From Azospirillum sp. SYSU D00513 (GTDB taxonomy: Bacteria > Pseudomonadota > Alphaproteobacteria > Azospirillales > Azospirillaceae), in assembly GCF_017356015.1 (NCBI RefSeq), contig NZ_JAFIQV010000018.1, forward strand, positions 39,434 through 103,433: a DNA stretch of 64,000 bases, given 5' to 3'. Shown one piece after another: positions 56,687 through 64,000 of the stretch. The position numbers were made by a program, and so were the translations under genes. Position 1 is the stretch's first letter; every line of letters starts with the position of its first letter. The notes beneath the pieces are model-generated. The model was not told the DNA's origin. It did no database searches and saw nothing but the letters and a program-made list of their open reading frames with translations.

Positions 56687-58375
56687 TCAAGCGGCCCGGA
56701 TGCCGTCCAGGAAGCGGCTGACCTCCTTGCGCAGCGCGCCGGCCTGGCTCGACAGCTCGCCCGACGCGCCGAGCACCTGGGTGGCCGCCGCACCGGTCTC
56801 CCCGGCTGCCTGCTTGACCTGGGTGAGGTTGTCGGACACCTCGCGGGTGCCGGCGGCGGCTTCGCCGACGTTGCGGCAGATCTCGGAGGTCGCGGCGCTC
56901 TGCTGCTCGACCGAGAGGCTGATCGCGCCGGTGATGTCGTTCATCGCGGCGATCGTGCCGCCTATGTTGCGGATGGCTGCGACGGCTTCGCCGGTGGATG
57001 TCTGCATCGCGGAGATATGCTGGGCGATCTCGTCCGTCGCCTTGGCGGTCTGGTTGGCGAGGTTCTTCACCTCGTTGGCGACGACGGCGAAGCCCTTGCC
57101 CGCCTCTCCGGCGCGCGCGGCCTCGATCGTCGCGTTCAGCGCCAGCAGGTTCGTCTGCGACGCGATGCTCTGGATCAGGCTCACCACGTCGCCGATCCGT
57201 TGTGCGGCTTCCGACAGGCCGGCCACCGTGACGTTGGTGCGGCCGGCTTCCTGGACCGCCTCTCCGGCGATGGAGGAGGAGGTGGCGACCTGCCGCGCGA
57301 TCTCCTCGAGCGAGGAGGTCATCTCCTCGGCGGCGGCGGCGACCGTCTGGACGTTGGCGGAGGTCTGCTCCGATGCGCTGGCCGAGGAGGCGGCCTGCCG
57401 GCTGGTTTCCTCGGCGATGGCGGCCATGCCCTTGGCGGTCGCGTCGAGCTGGACGGTAGCACTGCCCACGCCGCGCAGCACGTCGGCGATGCTCCGCTCG
57501 AACTGCTCGATCAGCGCGTCCACCCGTTGCGAGCGCCGCTCCTTGGCCGCCTGCTCGGCGGCCTGCCTCTCCTCGAGCTGCCGGCGCGCGACGGCGTTGT
57601 CGCGGAAGACCACGACGGCGCGCGCCATTTCCGACAGCTCGGTCCGGTCGTTTCCGGCGGCGACGTTGATCTCCGTGTCGCCCTCGGCCAGCCGGTGCAT
57701 CGCGTCGGTCATCCCGCCGAGCGGCCCGGTGATGGAGCGGGCGATGGTGACGGAGGCGCCGATCACGACCAGGGCCATGGCGGTGAGCATCAGCAGCGCC
57801 CGCTTGGCCTCGTTCCACACGGCGGTCGCCACGTCGTCCATGTAGATGCCGGTGCCGACGATCCAGCCCCAAGGCTTGAAGGTCCGCACGTGCGACAGCT
57901 TGTCGACCGGCTCCGTCAGGCCGGGCTTGGACCACATGTAGCCGACATAGCCGCTGCCCTTCTCCTTGGCGACCCGGACGAACTCGCGGAACATGTAAGT
58001 GCCCGCGGGGTCCTGGAAGTCCGCCATGGTCTTGCCGACCAGCTCCGGCTTCACCGGATGCAACAGAATCTTGTGGTCGAAATCGTTGATCCAGAGATAC
58101 TCGCCGCCGCTGTAGCGCATGGCGCCAATGGTTTCCATCGCCAGCTTCTGCGCCTGCTCACGCGGCAGACGGCCGGCGTTCGCCTCCGCCTCGTAGCGGG
58201 CCAGGACTCCCTCGGCGATGTCGATCACATCGCGCAGCGCCTTCTCGCGCTCGGCGAGGATGGTGGCGCGAACCTCGTAGAGTTCGCTCGCCGCCATGCC
58301 GGCCAGCCCAAGGAGCGTCAGGACGACGATGCCGCCGAGCCTCGCCCTGATCGTGATGCGATTGAGAAACCCCAT
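56687..58375 (-). CDS. methyl-accepting chemotaxis protein with single Cache domain
   Basis: A 562-residue chemoreceptor. A first helix ([17 protein letters not shown]) leads into a periplasmic Cache domain (about 30-185) with [20 protein letters not shown] and [12 protein letters not shown], the sCache_2 pattern. A second helix ([19 protein letters not shown]), a HAMP domain, and the signalling domain with [19 protein letters not shown] follow. There is an AAGGA site before the ATG. The ligand is unknown; sCache_2 receptors often sense small carboxylates. Confidence 0.94.
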   Translation of the reverse strand: MGFLNRITIRARLGGIVVLTLLGLAGMAASELYEVRATILAEREKALRDVIDIAEGVLARYEAEANAGRLPREQAQKLAMETIGAMRYSGGEYLWINDFDHKILLHPVKPELVGKTMADFQDPAGTYMFREFVRVAKEKGSGYVGYMWSKPGLTEPVDKLSHVRTFKPWGWIVGTGIYMDDVATAVWNEAKRALLMLTAMALVVIGASVTIARSITGPLGGMTDAMHRLAEGDTEINVAAGNDRTELSEMARAVVVFRDNAVARRQLEERQAAEQAAKERRSQRVDALIEQFERSIADVLRGVGSATVQLDATAKGMAAIAEETSRQAASSASASEQTSANVQTVAAAAEEMTSSLEEIARQVATSSSIAGEAVQEAGRTNVTVAGLSEAAQRIGDVVSLIQSIASQTNLLALNATIEAARAGEAGKGFAVVANEVKNLANQTAKATDEIAQHISAMQTSTGEAVAAIRNIGGTIAAMNDITGAISLSVEQQSAATSEICRNVGEAAAGTREVSDNLTQVKQAAGETGAAATQVLGASGELSSQAGALRKEVSRFLDGIRAA

Positions 58376-58640
58376 GTTTTCCTTCCCCGTCGGACATCGC
58401 CCGTTTGGGGCTACTGTGCGCTTGCGTACAATTCCGGTCAATTAAATAGAAAACATGTCACAATGGGCGCTGTTCGGTTGTGGCTGCAACGTCAGCGTGC
58501 CGGAAACCTGGTCATGCCGGCCCTTCTCTTCTCAACGGCTGTACAGGTGCAGGGGACGGAAAAAACGGAGAAACACGTTCCATGCCGTTCCATTCTGTTC
58601 CATAGAGGGGATCTCGCACCAACAGCCAGGCCGCGCCGCA

Positions 58641-59774
58641 ATGCCGCCCTCATCCAAATCCGCCGCGGGATCGCTCGCCTCCTTCTGCCCCTGGGCCGCC
58701 GAGGAGGGCGTGCGCGTCTATCTCCGGCCGGTCGGGCTGCTGCCGGTGGATGCCTGGGCAAAGGGGGCCGCCGTGCCGCTGGCGGGCGGGCGTTTCGCCT
58801 TTTCCAGCGCCGAACTGATCGTGCGCCGGGGCGCCTCGGTCGAGCGCGCCTACGCCCCGCTCTCCGAGATCATGAGCTGGGGCGTGGAGCGCGGCCGCGC
58901 CGTCGCCACCCGGCTCGACCGCCAGCTCGCCGCCCTGACCCGGACGCGGGCACCCTTTGCCGGGCTGGATCTCGGCCGGCCGCTGATCATGGGCATCGTC
59001 AACGTGACGCCCGACAGCTTCTCCGACGGCGGCGACTTCTTCGACCCCTCCTCGGCCATCGCCCATGGCGAGGCGCTGCTGGAGGCAGGCGCCGACATCC
59101 TGGACATCGGCGGCGAATCCACGCGCCCCGGCTCCACCCCCGTGCCGCCGGACGAGGAGGGGCGCCGCGTCGTTCCCGTCATCCGGCATTTCGCGGAGAA
59201 GGGCGCGGTGGTCTCCGCCGACACGCGGCACACGGCGGTGATGAGGGTGGCGGTCGATGCGGGCGCCCGCATCATCAACGACGTCGCCGGCCTGCGCGAC
59301 GTGGGCAGCGTGAAGTTCGCCGCCACATCCGGGACGCCCGTGGTGCTGATGCACATGCTGGGCGAGGATCCCCAGTCCATGATGGACCGGATGGACTATC
59401 AGGACGCCGCGCTCGACGTGTTCGACTGGCTGGAGGGCAGGGTTGAATCCTGCCTCGCCGCGGGCATCGCGCCGGAGAATCTCTGCGTCGATCCCGGCAT
59501 CGGCTTCGGCAAGACGAACACCCACAGCCTCCACATCCTACGCCACACGGCGATGTACCACGCGCTGGGCTTCCCGCTGCTGATCGGGCTGTCGCGCAAG
59601 GGCTTCATCGGCAAGCTGTCGCGCGGCGAGCCGCCCAAGGAGCGTGTGGCCGGTTCCCTGATCGCCGGATTCGAGACGCTGGGGCAGGGCGCGCAGATCC
59701 TGCGCGTCCACGACGTCGCAGAAACCTTCCAGGCGCGCGCCGTGTGGGAAAGCCTGCACCCCGCCGCCACCTGA
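58641..59774 (+). CDS. folP: dihydropteroate synthase
   Basis: A 377-residue FolP. The catalytic part starts at about 110: PLIMGIVNVTPDSFSDGG binds pterin, ILDIGGESTRPGSTPVPPDEE is the second signature, and LIGLSRKGFIGKL closes the site. The first 110 residues are an alphaproteobacterial extension of unknown role. The enzyme condenses p-aminobenzoate with the pterin and is the target of sulfonamides. glmM follows. Confidence 0.94.
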   Translation: MPPSSKSAAGSLASFCPWAAEEGVRVYLRPVGLLPVDAWAKGAAVPLAGGRFAFSSAELIVRRGASVERAYAPLSEIMSWGVERGRAVATRLDRQLAALTRTRAPFAGLDLGRPLIMGIVNVTPDSFSDGGDFFDPSSAIAHGEALLEAGADILDIGGESTRPGSTPVPPDEEGRRVVPVIRHFAEKGAVVSADTRHTAVMRVAVDAGARIINDVAGLRDVGSVKFAATSGTPVVLMHMLGEDPQSMMDRMDYQDAALDVFDWLEGRVESCLAAGIAPENLCVDPGIGFGKTNTHSLHILRHTAMYHALGFPLLIGLSRKGFIGKLSRGEPPKERVAGSLIAGFETLGQGAQILRVHDVAETFQARAVWESLHPAAT

Positions 59775-59910
59775 AAGGGTAAAAAACACCCGCTCCATAA
59801 CCCTTTCGCTCATGCGCGGAAGGGTTCTTGACCCGCCACGCCCGAAAGGGTGAAAAGTCGGGATCGCGCGCGGACGCGGTACCATCGGCAGGCGCATTTT
59901 CGAGGGTTCC

Positions 59911-61286
59911 ATGACACGACAGCTCTTCGGCACCGACGGCATTCGCGGCACCGCCAACATCGATCCGATGACCGCCGAGACGGCGCTGCGCGTGGCGATG
60001 GCGACCGCCCTGCAGTTCCGCCGGGGCGACCACCGTCACCGCGTGGTGATCGGCAAGGACACGCGCCTGTCCGGCTATCTGCTTGAGCCGGCGCTGACCG
60101 CCGGCTTCATCTCCATGGGCATGGACGTGGTGCTGGTCGGCCCGCTGCCGACCCCGGCCGTCGCCATGCTGACGCGCAGCTTGCGCGCCGACATGGGCGT
60201 GATGATCTCCGCCTCCCACAACCCCTACCAGGACAACGGCATCAAGCTGTTCGGTCCGGATGGCTACAAGCTGTCGGACGAGGTCGAGGCGGCGATCGAG
60301 GCGCGGCTGGCCCGCGACTTCTGCACGGACCTGGCGGCGCCGCCGGACCTCGGCCGGGCGAGCCGCCTGGACGACGCGACCGGCCGCTACATCGAATATG
60401 TGAAGAACACCTTCCCGCGCGGGCTGCGGCTCGATGGGCTCAAGATCGTGGTGGACTGCGCGCATGGCGCCGCCTACCGCGTGGCGCCCAAGGTGCTCTA
60501 CGAACTCGGCGCCGACGTGGTGCCGATCGGCGTCGCGCCGGACGGCATCAACATCAACAAGGGCTGCGGCGCGACCGCCACCCAGCTCCTCCAGGAACAG
60601 GTGGTGGCGAACGGTGCCCATCTGGGCATCGCGCTGGACGGCGACGCCGACCGGCTGATCATGGTGGACGAGGCCGGCCGCGCCATCGACGGCGACCAGC
60701 TGATGGCGCTGATCGCGAGTTCCTGGGCGCGGGCGCAGTCGCTGAAGGGCGGCGGCGTGGTCGCCACGGTCATGTCGAACCTCGGCATGGAGCGGCACCT
60801 CACCTCGCTCGGCCTGCACCTGGCCCGTACGCCGGTCGGCGACCGCTACGTGGTCGAGCACATGCGCGAGCGCGGCTACAACGTCGGCGGCGAGCAGTCG
60901 GGCCATGTCGTGCTGTCCGACTATTCCACCACCGGCGACGGGCTGATCGCGGCACTCCAGGTTCTGGCCGTGCTGATCCAGGCCGAGGGCAAGCCGGCCA
61001 GCGAGGTCTGCCGCGTCTTCGCGCCGGTGCCTCAGAAGCTGACCAACGTGCGCTTCGCCGCCGGCTCCAAGCCGCTGGACGACGCGGCCGTCAAGGCCGC
61101 GATCCGCGAGGGGGAAGCGCGGCTCCAGGGATGCGGCCGCCTGCTGATCCGCAAGTCCGGCACCGAGCCGCTGATCCGCGTCATGGCGGAATGCGACGAC
61201 GAGAGCCTCGTGAACACGGTCGTGGCCGACATCGCCGCCGCGATTCAATCGGCCGCGAGCACCGGCCAAACGGTAGAGACGGTGTG

Positions 61287-61287
<1 letters not shown>
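59911..61287 (+). CDS. glmM: phosphoglucosamine mutase
   Basis: A 458-residue mutase that turns glucosamine-6-phosphate into glucosamine-1-phosphate for peptidoglycan and LPS precursors. [14 protein letters not shown] begins it; the phosphoserine is in [15 protein letters not shown], metal binding is [13 protein letters not shown], and substrate binding is [13 protein letters not shown]. Its stop overlaps the thiD ATG. Confidence 0.96.
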
Positions 61288-62087
<800 letters not shown>

Positions 62088-62216
62088 GTGAGCGAAGGCC
62101 TGAGCCTTTGAATATTGGAGTGTTCGGGTGGCAGGCTTCAGGAGACGGGTTTTGAATTTTTAGGCCTTGTTGAGGCCAGAAGCAGCCATTCCCGCGTCGG
62201 CCCTTCCCACACCCCC

Positions 62217-63611
62217 TCACACGATCGACTGCGTGGCCGACACCGGCTGAGCCAGCGCCTCGGCAAGCGCGCGGGCGCCGCGTTCGACTTCCTCGCGGGT
62301 GCGGGGCATGCGCAGGCCGACGCGGACGGCGTGGGGCGCGCTGGCCCGACCGACGGCGAAGGTGTCGGCGCCGATGACCATGGCGCCGCGCCGGCGGACC
62401 TCCGACACGAAATCATCGCGCCGCCAGGGCTCGGGCAGGACGAGCCACAGATGCTGAGCGTTGGGATGGCCGCAGATGACGCTGGGCGGCAGGATCGCGC
62501 GGGCGATCGCCTGACGGGCGGCGTCCTCGCTACGCTGCGCCTCGGCGAAGCGGTCGGCGCTGCCGTCGAGGATCCAGCGCGTGGCCACCTCGGCCGGAAG
62601 CGCGGGCGCCGAATATTGCAGGGCGTGGATCGCCGACTCGATCCGCGGCACCAGGGACGGCGGCGCCACCACGTAACCGACCCGCAGGCCGGCCGAGACG
62701 CTTTTCGACAGGCTGGAGACATAAACGGTGATGTCCGGCGCGATGGCTTGGATCGGCTTCGCGTCCGCCACGAGGAATCCGAACACATCGTCTTCGATCA
62801 GCATCACGCCATATCGGCGGGCGATCCCGGCGATCTCCCCGCGGCGCTCCATCGGCATCAGCGACCCGGTCGGGTTCTGCATCGTCGGAACCAGATAGGC
62901 AGCCTTCGGCGCCAAGCGGCGGCAGGCGCTGTCGAAGGCGTCCGGCACAAGCCCATGTTCGTCCAGCGCCACGCCCTCCAGGTGATAGCCCTGGGTGGAT
63001 GCCAGCGCCTTCACGCCGTAGTTGGCGAGCCGTTCGGTCAGGACCACGTCGCCGGGGCGGGCGACGGCGGCCAGCGCCACGGCCAGCCCGTTCTGCGCGC
63101 CCGTCGTCAGAAGCACGGATTCGGCCTTCGCGGACACCCGGTGCTGGCGCGCCAGCCATTGCGCGCCGGCGGCGCGGTGCGCCGGAAGACCGGCATGGGG
63201 CGCGTAGTCGAGCAGCTGGGCGGCGCCGCCCGAGGCGGCAATGGCCGCCAGCGCCGTGCCGAAGGCCTGCGCGGCATCGGTGTGCTCGGCCCGCAGCGTG
63301 GTCATGTTGATCGCCGCGTCCTCGGCGATCGCCTCCCAGGTCGTGTTGCCGTTGCGGCCGCCGAGCCGCTGGCCCTGCACGAAGGTGCCGCGCCCGACCT
63401 CGCCGCCGATCAGGCCGCGCTTCTCGGCCTCGGCGTAGGCACGCGTGATGGTGCCGACCGTGACGCCGAGCTGGTAGGCGAGTTCCCGGTGCGTCGGCAG
63501 GCGCATCCCGGCGGGCAGCCTTCCGCTCGCGATGTCCTCCCCCAGCGCGTCGGCGATGGCGCGGTAGCGAGGGCCCTGGTGCTTTTCGAGGTCGGGAATC
63601 CACTGTGTCAT
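62217..63611 (-). CDS. MocR-family regulator (GntR winged helix plus aminotransferase domain)
   Basis: A 464-residue fusion. The N-terminal GntR winged helix (about 10-75, with LPTHRELAYQLGVTVGTITRAY) is joined to a fold-type I aminotransferase domain. The PLP Schiff-base lysine is in VSSLSKSVSAGLRVGY, and MQNPTGSLM and IEDDVFGFL complete the cofactor site. Such regulators sense PLP or amino compounds. The divergent small gene and repeated sites between them suggest it controls both. Confidence 0.93.
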   Translation of the reverse strand: MTQWIPDLEKHQGPRYRAIADALGEDIASGRLPAGMRLPTHRELAYQLGVTVGTITRAYAEAEKRGLIGGEVGRGTFVQGQRLGGRNGNTTWEAIAEDAAINMTTLRAEHTDAAQAFGTALAAIAASGGAAQLLDYAPHAGLPAHRAAGAQWLARQHRVSAKAESVLLTTGAQNGLAVALAAVARPGDVVLTERLANYGVKALASTQGYHLEGVALDEHGLVPDAFDSACRRLAPKAAYLVPTMQNPTGSLMPMERRGEIAGIARRYGVMLIEDDVFGFLVADAKPIQAIAPDITVYVSSLSKSVSAGLRVGYVVAPPSLVPRIESAIHALQYSAPALPAEVATRWILDGSADRFAEAQRSEDAARQAIARAILPPSVICGHPNAQHLWLVLPEPWRRDDFVSEVRRRGAMVIGADTFAVGRASAPHAVRVGLRMPRTREEVERGARALAEALAQPVSATQSIV

Positions 63612-63658
63612 AGGGACAAGTGTGACATTGTCTCTCTTCCCAGGCAAGAGCACGCGCG

Positions 63659-63814
63659 ATTGTCACCATTGTTTGAACGCGCACATCCCAGCTTTCCCGG
63701 TGCCTGTAGGCGTATTTCGGCCCTGTGCCTCGGAAGACGCATCCGACCTCGGCAATGTCATGGTGACAATATACCATATTGACCCTCTCGATTGCCGCTC
63801 CATACTCTCGATTG
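63659..63814. promoter_or_regulatory. probable operator region for the MocR-type regulator
   Basis: A perfect inverted pair ATTGTCACC (63659-63667) and GGTGACAAT (63762-63770) and a direct repeat CTCTCGATTG (63785-63794 and 63805-63814, 20 bases apart) lie between the two divergent genes. A plus-strand promoter TTGACC (63779-63784), 16 bases, CATACT (63801-63806) overlaps both direct repeats. MocR-type regulators commonly bind direct repeats near such promoters. Confidence 0.55.
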
Positions 63815-63863
63815 TCTCAATTGATTGGGCACGGACTTTCCCAGAGAGAAGATGGAGGGTGTC

Positions 63864-64000
63864 ATGCGTACCACCGAAACGACCCATAGCCGCGGCGCTG
63901 CCCTGACGGCCGGCACCGCCACCCGCGCGGTTGCCGGGACGGTCCAGGTGCGCATCGTCACCGCCATCTTCCGCCCGCTCTGGATCTTGATCGAGCTGGT
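63864..64000 (+). CDS. hypothetical protein, cut by the window end
   Basis: The first 45 codons are visible, from an ATG with GGAGGG upstream: MRTTETTHSRGAALTAGTAT and then RAVAGTVQVRIVTAIFRPLW. The N-terminus is basic and threonine/alanine-rich, and the visible end is turning hydrophobic or helical. The start of a DUF1127-type small protein would look like this, and such genes are often next to MocR regulators, but the diagnostic part is outside the window. Confidence 0.6.
   Translation, partial: MRTTETTHSRGAALTAGTATRAVAGTVQVRIVTAIFRPLWILIEL

Overview
This GC-rich window reads as chromosomal DNA of an alphaproteobacterium of the order Rhodospirillales, most likely Azospirillum or a close relative. 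The evidence is gene content and order: zapA-6S RNA-fau, the ruvCAB-ybgC-tolQRAB-pal-cpoB-tilS-ftsH-folP-glmM series, a clustered tkt-gap, a MocR-type regulator, and alphaproteobacterial forms of efp, glyQ/glyS and FolP. Nearly all of the sequence is coding. Start sites were chosen from ribosome binding sites, overlaps with upstream stops, and where recognisable domains begin.

Layout. 1-1.5 kb: two tandem tRNA-Pro(CGG) genes with near-identical promoters, and a polyprenyl diphosphate synthase. 1.5-8.2 kb: a DUF2007 protein, TrmN6-like methyltransferase, GNAT, S49 peptidase, orphan HicB and glyQS. 8.2-14.8 kb: a more accessory stretch with palindromic repeats, a self-inhibited Fic protein, two unknown proteins, a PstS-Na/Pi cotransporter pair and a 750-base gene-poor gap. 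14.8-18.9 kb: a Suv3-like helicase, facing an EndoIII-like glycosylase that overlaps a spore-photoproduct-lyase-like radical SAM gene. 19-26.7 kb: a zinc metallopeptidase, a MotA/MotB-like pair with a periplasmic OmpA partner, suhB, efp and divergent epmA. 26.7-32.6 kb: AcuI, FadL, TSUP, ThiE, a class I aldolase and two unknowns. 32.7-38.7 kb: a PRC-barrel protein, an MFS exporter, a nucleotidyltransferase pair resembling a toxin-antitoxin module, and gap and tkt. 39-42.4 kb: a coiled-coil protein, zapA, 6S RNA, fau, a YmdB phosphodiesterase and tandem DUF29 genes. 42.5-55.6 kb: yebC, ruvCAB, the Tol-Pal operon, tilS and ftsH. 55.7-62.1 kb: LysR and chemoreceptor genes, then folP, glmM and thiD. 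62.2-64 kb: a MocR-type regulator with a divergent small gene cut by the window end.

How the genes work together. Most of the window is housekeeping: recombination (RuvABC), envelope integrity (Tol-Pal), division (ZapA), translation (GlyRS, EF-P/EpmA, TilS), central carbon (Tkt, Gap, Fba), cofactors (ThiE, ThiD, FolP, Fau) and cell-wall precursors (GlmM). The least expected feature is ruvC. Its reading frame runs on through palindromic repeats into a complete DUF559 endonuclease-like domain and ends in a GTGA overlap with ruvA. This looks like a repeat-bounded nuclease cassette that landed in the ruvC 3' end. Other candidates for under-described systems are the MotAB-OmpA trio, the EndoIII-like/SPL-like pair and the nucleotidyltransferase pair in the glycolytic region.
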